Assembly: GCA_016198685.1 (NCBI GenBank)
Contig: JACQID010000008.1
Location: forward strand, 1-64,000
Direction of reading: 5' to 3'
Length of the DNA: 64,000 bases
DNA from: Candidatus Aenigmatarchaeota archaeon
GTDB taxonomy: Archaea > Aenigmatarchaeota > Aenigmatarchaeia > GW2011-AR5
Shown here: positions 26,326-35,053 of the stretch, piece after piece
How the letters are laid out: every line of letters starts with the position of its first letter
Position numbering within the stretch: position 1 is the first letter of the stretch
Made by a program: the position numbers and the translations under genes
The notes under the pieces: generated by a model
What the model was told of the DNA's origin: nothing
The model's input: the letters and a program-made list of their open reading frames with translations, nothing else
Databases searched by the model: none

Positions 26326-26400
26326 GGGCTCGTAGCTCAGCTTGGACAGAGCATCTGCCTTCTAAGCAGGGGGTCGCGGGTTCGAATCCCGTCGGGCCCG
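26326..26400 (+). tRNA. tRNA-Arg(UCU)
   Basis: The acceptor GGGCTCG/CGGGCCC (one G-T pair), the D-arm GCTC/GAGC, the anticodon loop CTTCTAA with anticodon TCT, and the T arm with TTCGAAT are all present. It is intron-less, 75 nt, with discriminator G and no encoded CCA. A T-run (GTTTTTG) follows as terminator. Confidence 0.93.
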
Positions 26401-26440
26401 TTTTTGTTTTTCGTGTTCTGCCATCAATATTAACTAAGAA

Positions 26441-27811
26441 TTATTTTTTAGGAAAAAATCGATTATATAGTGTTTGTATACCTGGGCTGATATCATGTTG
26501 GCCTATTATGAATCCGATAGAATTTCTGCTAGGGTCTGCGCCATATTCTATATTTATCCCCGCCCGTCCCACAGCGCCTGCGCTTGCTTCTAGCATACCT
26601 TTCGTGTTTCTTACTCCGCCGACAATGCCTATATGGCCCTTTTCGCCCTCATATTCCATTTTAATTCCATTAGTTTTTCTGTGTTTAGATTCCATGTAAT
26701 CTCCCAATACCAATTCCGTGTGATCTCTATTTTCATACGGAACTGCTATGGATAGGTTGTCAGCTGTTCCTGTTATTGTGGTATACTCCACATTTCGGCC
26801 TCTTAGCGTATCCTCTAAGCCGGATATGTTTCCCTCGAATGTATAAACGTCAACACGGCGCCCGGCGACAAGCAGAACGCGGCCTTCTTCTGCAGTTTTA
26901 ACTATGTTTGTCTTATTGCCGCTTATATCCTGGGAATGCGCAATATAGACCTCCGGTTCTTCGTTCTCATCATATCTCATTTCAAGTCCTTCAAGGCTCT
27001 TGCTTCCTGGTAGCTTGGCGCCAAGGTTCGCCGCAGCTTTGGCATGAGCCAGGCTGAGTACCGGGACCGTGTCAGCGTCATCCCTATCGGCAGTTTTTAT
27101 TCCTGCAACGTTCGTAAGGATTCCAAGGCTGCCTGCCTGTGCGGCGTATTGAAGTGCAATCGCAGACCTGTCAGAACCGCCCCTTGCAAGAATGCCGCCT
27201 TTTCTGGTTGCCCTATTCATGCCGCCATATCCGGGAAGTATGAGTAGCGGCGGGGTTGTCTGTTGTAACATTTGATATGTTCTGCGTCTTGAATCCGGAA
27301 AATCTATGCTTGCATTCATGTAATCTCCTTTGACGGTTAGCGGAAATCTCTCATCTGCAAGGTCAATAAGTGCGCAATTTATGCCCGACTGGCGCGCAAG
27401 TTCATACGCATCTATTGCGGCTATTCTTTCACCCATTAAATGAAGCATGGCAACATAAGAATTATCGTCAAGCTGTTTTCTGGTTTCCGGATCTTTTCTG
27501 ACCTTGTCTATCTCAGTCAGTATAGAATAACGCCGGGCCTGCGAATCGGGCTCATATGCCAACCCAAAATTTGTGGAATCGGCAAACAAGTCTTCGGGTT
27601 CGGGGAGGGACTTGCCGGTTTTTGCGTCACAAATGAATTTCTTTATTCTGTTTGTGGTTTCGCCTTGCGCTGACGTTATGAAAATTATTTTATCGTCCAT
27701 TCCATATATCTGGGGGAATATGCCTGGCACAAGTTTGCCGTCTACATATCCGCCTGCCAGCCTTTCAGGCCTTGTTACGGACGAGCCGCCTGCTTTTATT
27801 ATCGTTGTCAT
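26441..27811 (-). CDS. Aspartate kinase
   Basis: It phosphorylates aspartate, the first step to lysine, threonine and methionine. The amino-acid-kinase fold begins IIKAGGSSVTRPE and carries LPGYGGMNRATRKGGILARG and GSDRSAIALQ (aspartate/ATP-binding strings). C-terminal ACT domains (about residues 315-456, with HIGIVGGVRNTKGMLE) would bind an effector amino acid. Length is 456 aa from the ATG at 27811. The same frame stays open upstream, but only as antisense of the Lrp gene. It is divergent from an Lrp/AsnC regulator with a palindrome between them. Confidence 0.9.
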   Translation of the reverse strand: MTTIIKAGGSSVTRPERLAGGYVDGKLVPGIFPQIYGMDDKIIFITSAQGETTNRIKKFICDAKTGKSLPEPEDLFADSTNFGLAYEPDSQARRYSILTEIDKVRKDPETRKQLDDNSYVAMLHLMGERIAAIDAYELARQSGINCALIDLADERFPLTVKGDYMNASIDFPDSRRRTYQMLQQTTPPLLILPGYGGMNRATRKGGILARGGSDRSAIALQYAAQAGSLGILTNVAGIKTADRDDADTVPVLSLAHAKAAANLGAKLPGSKSLEGLEMRYDENEEPEVYIAHSQDISGNKTNIVKTAEEGRVLLVAGRRVDVYTFEGNISGLEDTLRGRNVEYTTITGTADNLSIAVPYENRDHTELVLGDYMESKHRKTNGIKMEYEGEKGHIGIVGGVRNTKGMLEASAGAVGRAGINIEYGADPSRNSIGFIIGQHDISPGIQTLYNRFFPKK

Positions 27812-27854
27812 AATCGAACATAACAAATTATCTATAACTAATTTAAGCTTGCGT

Positions 27855-27875
27855 TTTCGTAATAAAATTACGAAA
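27855..27875. promoter_or_regulatory. Perfect 21-bp palindrome, likely Lrp operator
   Basis: TTTCGTAAT and ATTACGAAA flank a 3-bp AAA spacer. The site is 15 bp before the ATG of the Lrp-family gene at 27891 and 44 bp before the aspartokinase ATG at 27811. Lrp/AsnC proteins typically bind such inverted repeats and autoregulate, so both genes may be controlled from here. Confidence 0.7.
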
Positions 27876-27890
27876 TTCGTAGGTGATGAA

Positions 27891-28280
27891 ATGGATGAGA
27901 CGGACTTTAGCATTCTTGGAATGCTTGAAAAAAATTCAAGGGAAAGTTTTGTGACGATAGCAAAGAGCCTCGGGATCACCGAAGGAACTGTCAGGAACCG
28001 CGTAGCGGCACTGATACGGACTGGCAAAATCAAACGCTTTACAGTTGAATTCGAGGCGCCTTTTGAAGCGATAGTCATGATAAAGGCCTCGGGGAAGAAA
28101 GGAGGGCGTCTTGCGGCAAAAATAGAGGAATTTTGCGGCAATGCCTACGAAATATCGGGCGATTACGATGTTGCAGCGGTCGTGAAAGCCGTGTCCATGG
28201 ATGACCTGAACAAAAAGATAGACCGCATTCGAGGAACCAAGGGTGTCTCTGTGACTGTGACAGCAGTCAAGCTGCGATAG
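27891..28280 (+). CDS. Lrp/AsnC-family transcriptional regulator, 129 aa
   Basis: The N-terminal HTH has the family order DETDFSILGMLEKNSRESFV, then AKSLGITEGTVRNRVAALIR for recognition, then GKIKRFTVEF. A C-terminal RAM-like ligand/oligomer domain follows (YEISGDYDVAAVVKAVSMDD). The start is the ATG at 27891, with AGGTGATG just before it, and earlier in-frame codons lie inside the palindrome. Divergence from aspartokinase suggests an amino-acid effector such as lysine, which is an inference. Confidence 0.9.
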   Translation: MDETDFSILGMLEKNSRESFVTIAKSLGITEGTVRNRVAALIRTGKIKRFTVEFEAPFEAIVMIKASGKKGGRLAAKIEEFCGNAYEISGDYDVAAVVKAVSMDDLNKKIDRIRGTKGVSVTVTAVKLR

Positions 28281-28418
28281 GTGCAAGAAAAGGATTAATA
28301 CCCTAGGATTGAATTAGTTATAGCATCGGACAGTAATCATTGGATTGTTGATGCTATATGCGAAAGGCGTTAAAAAATATTCAAATTATACGGCCTTTCA
28401 CTGTATAACGGTGCGGAA

Positions 28419-29192
28419 ATGACAAGAGTTATAGCTATCTGTTCCGGCAAGGGGGGCGCCGGCAAGACAACTGTTACGGCAAACCTCGGCGCGAGGCTTG
28501 CACAGATGGGCAAGAACGTTGTCGTTCTTGATGCCAACCTTACTACTCCTAATCTGGGCATGCACTTCGGCATGCCGCTATATCCAGTGACGTTACATGA
28601 CGTGCTCAAAGGCAAGGCCTCGATAAATCAGGCCATGTATGAGCATGACAACGGTCTGAAAATAATTCCTGCGGGCATATCGGTCCGAGACCTTCGTGGC
28701 GTTGACGCTCGCGATTTGCCTAATGCGATGCTTGATCTTTTAGGCAATGCCGACATAGTTCTTGTTGATGTAGCTGCAGGCCTCGGACGAGAAGCCCTGT
28801 CGGCCATGGAAGCTTCAGATGAGCTTATACTCGTGGCAAACCCGGAAATGACCTCGGTCACTGATGCACTAAAGGCGGCCAAGCTTGCCGAGCAGGTCGG
28901 AACCAAGATCATGGGGGTTGTAGTTAACAAAGTTAAGGGCATGCGCCATGAAATGAAAACTGAAGATATACGCCTCATGCTTGACGGATTGGAAGTGCTT
29001 GCCGAGATACCGGATGACATTGAAGTGCAGAAGAGCATAGCAGCAAGAACGCCGGTTATATATTATTCTCCTAAATCGGAAGCCGCCTATAACCTTCGGC
29101 GGCTTGCGGCATGGGTCTCCGGGGAATCGTTTAGTGAAAATCTGCCGTTCAGCAGAAGACTCTGGAAAGTTTTCTTCCGCAGGGGCTTCTAA
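28419..29192 (+). CDS. MinD/ParA-family ATPase, 257 aa
   Basis: This is a deviant-Walker ATPase. The P-loop GKGGAGKTT with signature Lys opens the protein (RVIAICSGKGGAGKTT), switch I is VVLDANLTTPNLG, and Walker B is DIVLVDVAAGLG. A C-terminal basic segment (SRRLWKVFFRRG) may act as a membrane-targeting helix. MinD proteins position division or surface machinery; which partner applies here is unknown. The cysteine-rich gene at 29198 follows after 5 bp. Confidence 0.9.
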   Translation: MTRVIAICSGKGGAGKTTVTANLGARLAQMGKNVVVLDANLTTPNLGMHFGMPLYPVTLHDVLKGKASINQAMYEHDNGLKIIPAGISVRDLRGVDARDLPNAMLDLLGNADIVLVDVAAGLGREALSAMEASDELILVANPEMTSVTDALKAAKLAEQVGTKIMGVVVNKVKGMRHEMKTEDIRLMLDGLEVLAEIPDDIEVQKSIAARTPVIYYSPKSEAAYNLRRLAAWVSGESFSENLPFSRRLWKVFFRRGF

Positions 29193-29197
29193 TCATA

Positions 29198-29326
29198 ATG
29201 GAATGCAATCATTGCGAAATCTGCAGAAGAGAGCACAGATGCAGGAAGGATTTTCACGTATGCATGGCCCATGATTACCTGAAAGATATGCGGCCTGTGA
29301 AATGGAAACCTGCTCAAAGGAAATGA
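29198..29326 (+). CDS. Cysteine-rich microprotein, 42 aa
   Basis: Five cysteines (C3, C6, C9, C15, C22) are packed with histidines at the N-terminus (ECNHCEIC, HRC, FHVC). This pattern could hold zinc or an iron-sulphur cluster. The gene starts 5 bp after the MinD stop and ends 4 bp from the convergent pheT stop, so it is probably co-translated with the MinD gene. The family is not recognised. Confidence 0.6.
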   Translation: MECNHCEICRREHRCRKDFHVCMAHDYLKDMRPVKWKPAQRK

Positions 29327-29330
29327 ACCG

Positions 29331-30962
29331 TTATTGTGCGAGGCTGTTTGCATCGATTTCAAACGCCACAACAGGTGTGTCTATGCCCCAGTTTTGGAGG
29401 ACCTGGGGGTCGACTTCTCCGACGATGCCTGCCGCTTTTTTATCAACAATGATATGCGCCTGCCTGCCTTCAATAAAGCTCTTGCTCTTCGACGGTTTCA
29501 ATTCATACTTTACGCCTAACATGCCAAGCAAAGCATCAACGACAGACGAGATATCTTCGTAGCCTATTGAAGTATCTGCTATAGCTGCAGCAAGCTTGGC
29601 CGCACTTTTTGGGTCAGTATCAAGGACAGCACATTCGCCAAATTCAAAGATCCTGTGAGGATACTCTACATGCAAGTTCTTGCCGAGCATATTCAACAGT
29701 GAGGGCAGAACACCGTTTCTTACGGCAGAATAAGTTTCGCTCATGAAATTCTCTATTTCTATGATTTTTTCGGTAGAACGCATTTTGTCCTCAAGCGCAG
29801 CTTTGTTTGAAAGTATCGGGGACATTATTTCCTGGAATCCCATGCCTATCATCGATCTCCTTGCCCTTTCCGAGAGGGACGTATACGCCGAGAAGCCGCC
29901 TGGAGTAAAGCTCTTCACCTCGGCAGGCCGTATATTGCCGTAGCCGTAGGCTATAGCTATGTCTTCCATGATGTCGAACGGATGCATGACATCTCTTCTG
30001 TAATAAGGTATTGTGACAAGTATGTTCTTTCCTCTCCTGACTGCATCATACTGCATCGACTTGAGCAAAGAAATCATATCTTCGGCATTCAGGGACAGAC
30101 CAAGCCTTTCCTCGGCAAGGCTTTGCGGAATTGACATCTTGTCATCAAAAACGAGAGGAGTCGTCACTTTCCTGCCAAGAGGCGTTGCGTAAGGGTACTG
30201 AATTTCTATGCTCTCTATGGATGCACCCCGATCCTGCAGTGCCAAAGCTATTACGTTTACAGCAAGAATGGTGGGCTTGATATCGCTTCCGGTGGCTTCT
30301 ATGAAAATGTCCGATGTGCCTTCCCTTACGCGGCCAAGATGATTGCTGTTTATCACCGGCGGGAATGAAAGTACTTGATTTCGAGAGTCCGTAAATATCG
30401 GGTAAAGTTTGTGCTTCCTGACTATATGACCGTACTGCCAGCCTTTAGGATGTTTTTCAAGTATTTCATCCAGATTCATTTCTTCCTCGAATTCAAGAGG
30501 CGCAAACTTTATGCCAGATGGCTCTATTGCCTTGTAACGTAGTGGGAACTTGGCATCAGCATAATTGTATATGCCTATCGAAATCTTTTCTCGCTTCCGC
30601 CCGAAATTCTCGGCTATTTTTTCCTGTAATTGTATCAGGTCCAAAAGCAGCTCTTCGGTAATCTCGGCTTTCCTGGCAATAAAACCTGCTATATATGGTC
30701 TTATCGTTTCAACGGTTTTGTCGACTATGATTTTCTTGTCGCTTTTCTTCAGCTTGAGTTTCGGCATGCCTCTTTCGCGGTAAACACGTGCTACGCCTTC
30801 AACGCTCCAGAGATCTGGCCTGTTGGTATCTCCTATCTCAAGCTTTATGGCGCCCTCATTCTCTTCTTCTATCTCGCCTTTGACACGGTCTAGCATATCT
30901 TCGGTTATCTTCCTTCCTGCAAGTTTTTCCAGTATCTTGCGTGAAACTTCTATTGTTGGCAT
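29331..30962 (-). CDS. pheT: Phenylalanyl-tRNA synthetase beta subunit, archaeal type
   Basis: Non-catalytic subunit of the (alpha-beta)2 enzyme, carrying the B3/B4 editing region (about residues 85-280) and the B5 domain with RRDVMHPFDIMEDIAIAYGY. Length is 543 aa, typical of the short archaeal/eukaryotic form without the bacterial OB and FDX domains. Its ATG overlaps the pheS TGA by one base. Confidence 0.95.
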   Translation of the reverse strand: MPTIEVSRKILEKLAGRKITEDMLDRVKGEIEEENEGAIKLEIGDTNRPDLWSVEGVARVYRERGMPKLKLKKSDKKIIVDKTVETIRPYIAGFIARKAEITEELLLDLIQLQEKIAENFGRKREKISIGIYNYADAKFPLRYKAIEPSGIKFAPLEFEEEMNLDEILEKHPKGWQYGHIVRKHKLYPIFTDSRNQVLSFPPVINSNHLGRVREGTSDIFIEATGSDIKPTILAVNVIALALQDRGASIESIEIQYPYATPLGRKVTTPLVFDDKMSIPQSLAEERLGLSLNAEDMISLLKSMQYDAVRRGKNILVTIPYYRRDVMHPFDIMEDIAIAYGYGNIRPAEVKSFTPGGFSAYTSLSERARRSMIGMGFQEIMSPILSNKAALEDKMRSTEKIIEIENFMSETYSAVRNGVLPSLLNMLGKNLHVEYPHRIFEFGECAVLDTDPKSAAKLAAAIADTSIGYEDISSVVDALLGMLGVKYELKPSKSKSFIEGRQAHIIVDKKAAGIVGEVDPQVLQNWGIDTPVVAFEIDANSLAQ

Positions 30963-32206
30963 CAGTAAGTCACCTTCATGCTCCTCAGATAGTTCAAGTC
31001 CGTGCTGAACAGGTCACGAATATCTTTTATTCCCATGTTGAACATGCCTATCCTGTCTATCCCGAGCCCCCATGCTACGACAGGAACATTGATGCCCAAA
31101 GGCTCCAGCATCTCTTGCCGGAACATGCCTGCGCCTCCAAGTTCAATCCATCCCATGTCTGGATGCTTCGCGTACAGCGAGGCCGACGGTTCTGTAAACG
31201 GGAAATAGCTAGGCGTTACCTTGATGTCTTCGGCGTTTGCAAATTCCTTGCCGAACATCTTGAGCATACCTATCAGATGGCGAAGGTTCAGCCCTTCATC
31301 AAGTATTATCCCCTCAACCTGGAAGAAATCAACAAGGTGCGTAGCGTCTATCACGTCATGACGGAAGCATCTTGCGACCGAAAAGTACTTGCCAGGAATC
31401 CTTGGCTTTGATGCCAGTGTCTTTGCAGAGAGGACTGTTCCCTGCGTTCTTAGTATATGACGATGAGCTCTCTGGACATCATACTGGTATTCCCAGCCTC
31501 TTGATTGTGTCGTGCCCCTCTCATGTGCATTCTTAACAGATTCCAGTATTGCCGGATCAAGGCTCTTAGCGTACTTCGGCTCCTTGACAAAATATGCGTC
31601 ATGAATGTCACGGGCCGAATGGTGCTGTGGCATGAAGAGCGCATCCATATTCCAGAACTCGGTCTCGACGATTGGGCCGCGCATTTCCTCAAACCCGAGG
31701 AACGCGAGCTTCTGCTTGACGTGGTCAAGGAACGCGGCATAGTGATGCTTTTTTCCGGGGTATATTTTTTTCCCTGCAACGGCAACGTTGTATTTCTTCA
31801 GCTTGGCCTCGCGCCAAAGCCCGGTCTTTATGAGTTCTGGCGGTATATTTGCTATTTCCCGGCCTAAATATTGCTGTGCCTTCTTTACTATGTCCTCCCG
31901 CTCTTTTTCAGCAAGGTTTCTCGAAAGAAGTATCTGAAGATGGAAATCATCTGCTTTCCCCATCTTCGCCACGCTTTCCAGTGCATTTTGAAGCTCAAAA
32001 CCATCAGGTTTCTTGGCAAGCGATATCTTGCCGCCTGCCATTTCAACCCAGCCGTTTCTCTTTGCCCACTGTATTGCAATTGGAAAGTCTTCCATTTTTT
32101 GGGCTTCGTTCATTGTCAGTGGCCCCTTGCGCAAGATATCAGCCAGCCGTTTCTCGGGCAGCCCCTGCTCAAGATATTTCTTTCCTTCATCAGTCAGCTT
32201 GTACAT
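30962..32206 (-). CDS. pheS: Phenylalanyl-tRNA synthetase alpha subunit
   Basis: Catalytic subunit. The N-terminal winged-helix tRNA-binding region (about residues 1-90) precedes the class II core: motif 2 around FRHDVIDATHLVDFFQVEG and motif 3 in VVAWGLGIDRIGMF. The string PQHHSARDIHDAYFV is typical of PheRS alpha. Length is 414 aa from the ATG at 32206, favoured over a GTG three codons upstream. It is in an operon with pheT. Confidence 0.95.
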   Translation of the reverse strand: MYKLTDEGKKYLEQGLPEKRLADILRKGPLTMNEAQKMEDFPIAIQWAKRNGWVEMAGGKISLAKKPDGFELQNALESVAKMGKADDFHLQILLSRNLAEKEREDIVKKAQQYLGREIANIPPELIKTGLWREAKLKKYNVAVAGKKIYPGKKHHYAAFLDHVKQKLAFLGFEEMRGPIVETEFWNMDALFMPQHHSARDIHDAYFVKEPKYAKSLDPAILESVKNAHERGTTQSRGWEYQYDVQRAHRHILRTQGTVLSAKTLASKPRIPGKYFSVARCFRHDVIDATHLVDFFQVEGIILDEGLNLRHLIGMLKMFGKEFANAEDIKVTPSYFPFTEPSASLYAKHPDMGWIELGGAGMFRQEMLEPLGINVPVVAWGLGIDRIGMFNMGIKDIRDLFSTDLNYLRSMKVTY

Positions 32207-32262
32207 TGTTATCACTTGAACGCCGGTGGATTTAAGATTTAGGAGGACCCAATTTTTTGAAT

Positions 32263-32517
32263 TCAGGGTATGTCCCTATGCTTTGATATTTGTCCTTGGA
32301 CATAAATTCTCAAGCCATTCTGCCCCGAAATAGGATACGTCCTGCTGAGTTGCGGATTCATTCCTTCTGCAACGTGGTGTGTATAGTCGTTCGCGGCATA
32401 TGTAATCCAATTGGCTACTGAAGGGTTACCTTCTATCGATGCTGATAGGGATAATCTTTCCCCCGCCCACGCTCTACCTCCTATTCTAATCCATGGTTCC
32501 ACATTGCTTATTTTCAT
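32263..32517 (-). CDS. Hypothetical protein, 84 aa
   Basis: I do not recognise the family. The start is set at the ATG at 32517 because GGAGGT lies 7-11 nt upstream; an in-frame ATG at 32535 would overlap that site. The protein is soluble, beta-rich and Gly/Ser-containing, with no clear motif. Nothing is seen in the about 240 bp between its start and the gene at 32759. Confidence 0.5.
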   Translation of the reverse strand: MKISNVEPWIRIGGRAWAGERLSLSASIEGNPSVANWITYAANDYTHHVAEGMNPQLSRTYPISGQNGLRIYVQGQISKHRDIP

Positions 32518-32758
32518 TTTCCATCCAACCTCCATTTTTATTTCATAGCTTTTGCTATCATAATATCGAGGCCCGCATATTCGCGAGCCTAGTTAAATCT
32601 AAAGAAGAATCCTTCGAGTGACGGGTTCAATTTTATGTAAATAAGGCTAGAAGAGATTGCCTTTCCGGTTATTGTATAAATTGGGACATACCAATCCTGC
32701 TTTTTCCTATGAATGCCAGAATATTTAAACATTTCTGGTTAAGCTGGAATGGAAAAAT

Positions 32759-33133
32759 ATGGGGCGGCATTATAATTCAGGATTTGTTCATGGAACCCGT
32801 GTAGATGAAATTCGGGGCAAAATTACAGCAGCCGGTGAATACCCGGATTTTGTCAGGATGCACGGCGATAGGGGATTGCTTATCGGATACAATAAATCGG
32901 ATCTCCTGGTGAAAGTGGAGTACCCCGTAAAAACTGGTATCGAAGATAGGCTTACGTATTTTAATGAGAAAGTTGCAGCGGGAATTCTTAGCGATTGGGG
33001 CTTGAAAGAATATCCGGAATTAGAAAACTGTTTGGTAACGGTTTTATTGCAATATCAAAGGTTAATCGGAATACAAAAGGAAGCGCCTTATCAAGGCAGT
33101 GTCCCGATTCGGCCTAAAGGTCTCCTGAGATAA
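32759..33133 (+). CDS. Hypothetical protein, 124 aa
   Basis: I do not recognise the family. It is a soluble mixed alpha/beta protein with no cysteine or membrane segment. A TATA-like TATTTAAAC lies about 35 bp upstream of the ATG. It precedes glyS on the same strand but has its own promoter spacing. Confidence 0.5.
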   Translation: MGRHYNSGFVHGTRVDEIRGKITAAGEYPDFVRMHGDRGLLIGYNKSDLLVKVEYPVKTGIEDRLTYFNEKVAAGILSDWGLKEYPELENCLVTVLLQYQRLIGIQKEAPYQGSVPIRPKGLLR

Positions 33134-33179
33134 ATCGTTTCAGAGGCGCATTTAAGAATAGCACCATAATAATTCTCTT

Positions 33180-34676
33180 ATGCCTGAGAAAGAAAAACTT
33201 TTGGATAAGATCGAGGAAATTGCAAAGAATCGCGGGTTCTTCTGGCCTTCGCAGGAGATATACGGAGGCGTTTCCGGGTTTTACGAATACGGCCCTCTGG
33301 GAGCGCTTCTCAAAAAGCACATACAGGACATGATTCTTGATCATTACGTAATGCAGGAAGGATGCCTTGTCGTGGAGGCGCCGGTCCTGACTTCGATAAG
33401 CCCCTGGATAGCATCGGGTCACGTTGAAAGCTTTGCGGACCGCATGACAGAATGCGAAAAGTGTGGCGAGCCTTATAGGGCCGACCATATCATAGAAGAG
33501 AAAACAGGAAAGGGCGCAGAAGGAAAAAGCCTGGCCGAAATGGACACAATGCTAAAGGAGAACAACATACGATGCCCCAAGTGCAAAGGAGTACTCGGCA
33601 AGGTTTACGATTATAACATGATGTTCCGAACATTCATAGGTCCCGGAAAGAACAAGATAGAGGGCGCATTGCGTCCGGAAACCGCGCAGACGACATACAT
33701 GCCTTTCCGAAGGCTCTATGAAATCGCGCGCCGCAAGATGCCGTTTGGAGTCATTCAGATAGGCAAGAGTTTCAGAAATGAAATCTCGCCAAGAAAGGCA
33801 ATAATCCGCCAGCGCGAGTTCACGCAAGCGGAAATACAGTTCTTTACCCCGCCGGCACTCGATGAATGGAAAAATTTTGATAAAATAGCAGGCATGGAAG
33901 CAGAAGCGCTGGTGAAGGGTTCAGAAAAAACTGTGAAAATGAAATTTTCTGATTTCGTTTCAAAGAAACACGTCAAGCAGACAATATCATATTTCCTCGC
34001 AAGATCGCTTGAGCTTTTTAAGAATATGGGCATGGACGAAAAAAAGCTTCGCCTGCGCCAGCACAGGGACGATGAAAGGAGCTTTTACTCTTCTGACACG
34101 TGGGACGTCGAGTTCCTTTCCGAAAAATATGGCATAGTCGAGCTTGTGGGAGTCGCCGACCGCACAGACTATGACCTCAAGCGTCATCAGGAACAGAGCA
34201 AGCAGAGCATGGAAGTCACCTTTGACGGAAAGAAGTTTATCCCGAACGTTATAGAAGTAGCTTATGGCATAGACAGGCCCGTAATATGCATAATGGAGTC
34301 TGTAATGAAGGAAGAGAAGGAGCGCCTGTTCTTTTCGTTCCCGGCCGCCATATCGCCGTATCAAGTCGCAGTCTTTCCTCTTGTCCGCAAGGATAATCTG
34401 CCCGTAAAGGCAAGATATATATTTGATTTGTTGAGAAAGCGATACTATACCGCTTACGACGAAACCGGCTCCATCGGCAGGATGTATTATCGTCAGGACG
34501 AGGCAGGAACGCCATTGTGCATAACGGTTGATTATGATACATTAGAGGATGGCACGGTTACGATTCGTGAAAGAGACACGCAGAAACAGATCAGGGTGCA
34601 TGAAGACGCTCTGATCGATTCCATACAGAGAATTTTTGACGGCGAAAGCGTGGAAAATGTCGGAAAAAATCTTTAG
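33180..34676 (+). CDS. glyS: Glycyl-tRNA synthetase, class II homodimer type
   Basis: It charges tRNA-Gly. Motif 1 region GFYEYGPLGALLKK, motif 2 with IQIGKSFRNEISPR and REFTQAEIQFF, and the C-terminal anticodon-binding domain (from about residue 385, PYQVAVFPLV) are visible. A zinc-binding insertion with CEKCGEP and CPKCKGVLG lies at about residues 92-142. Length is 498 aa. A TTTAAGAATAG tract lies about 25 bp before the ATG. Confidence 0.95.
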   Translation: MPEKEKLLDKIEEIAKNRGFFWPSQEIYGGVSGFYEYGPLGALLKKHIQDMILDHYVMQEGCLVVEAPVLTSISPWIASGHVESFADRMTECEKCGEPYRADHIIEEKTGKGAEGKSLAEMDTMLKENNIRCPKCKGVLGKVYDYNMMFRTFIGPGKNKIEGALRPETAQTTYMPFRRLYEIARRKMPFGVIQIGKSFRNEISPRKAIIRQREFTQAEIQFFTPPALDEWKNFDKIAGMEAEALVKGSEKTVKMKFSDFVSKKHVKQTISYFLARSLELFKNMGMDEKKLRLRQHRDDERSFYSSDTWDVEFLSEKYGIVELVGVADRTDYDLKRHQEQSKQSMEVTFDGKKFIPNVIEVAYGIDRPVICIMESVMKEEKERLFFSFPAAISPYQVAVFPLVRKDNLPVKARYIFDLLRKRYYTAYDETGSIGRMYYRQDEAGTPLCITVDYDTLEDGTVTIRERDTQKQIRVHEDALIDSIQRIFDGESVENVGKNL

Positions 34677-34707
34677 CTCTTTATATATCACATAACTAAA
34701 TTGTCAA

Positions 34708-35037
34708 ATGCCTTATAGCATGCGAAGAGCACTGGAGGATGTGGGCTTTGTTGTTCGTCTGGCATTGCCTAGTAATGAGGAGAATGGGTACAGAGAAGCG
34801 TTATCATTTTTACGCTTAAGACCTTTAGGAAATAGGGCTCCTCTTGAGGAAGTCGTAGTGCAATATACATTGCCGGACGGCACCTGTGAACTAATATATA
34901 ATTTTGGCCGAGAGTTTTTGATAGGAAGCTCTTTTCTCCTAAAATATAGTCCAGAAGGCGAATTGTTAAGCAATGATGGGCGTTTGCTATATGCTCATGG
35001 CTGCATATTCAGACCCTCAGAAGAGACGCTTGATTGA
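34708..35037 (+). CDS. Hypothetical protein, 109 aa
   Basis: I do not recognise the family. It is a soluble, mostly beta protein with repeated strands around FLRLRPLGN, VVVQYTLPDG, FLIGSSFLLKYSPEG and LLYAHGCIF. TTTATATATC about 25 bp upstream of the ATG supports a leaderless start. It converges with the CBS gene at 35054. Confidence 0.5.
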   Translation: MPYSMRRALEDVGFVVRLALPSNEENGYREALSFLRLRPLGNRAPLEEVVVQYTLPDGTCELIYNFGREFLIGSSFLLKYSPEGELLSNDGRLLYAHGCIFRPSEETLD

Positions 35038-35053
35038 GTTTTAAACGCCTATC

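Noticed and set aside
27812-28141. N-terminal extension of aspartokinase by 110 codons
   Set aside because: The extension is antisense to the Lrp gene and covers the palindrome and promoters; the kinase fold starts exactly at the ATG at 27811.
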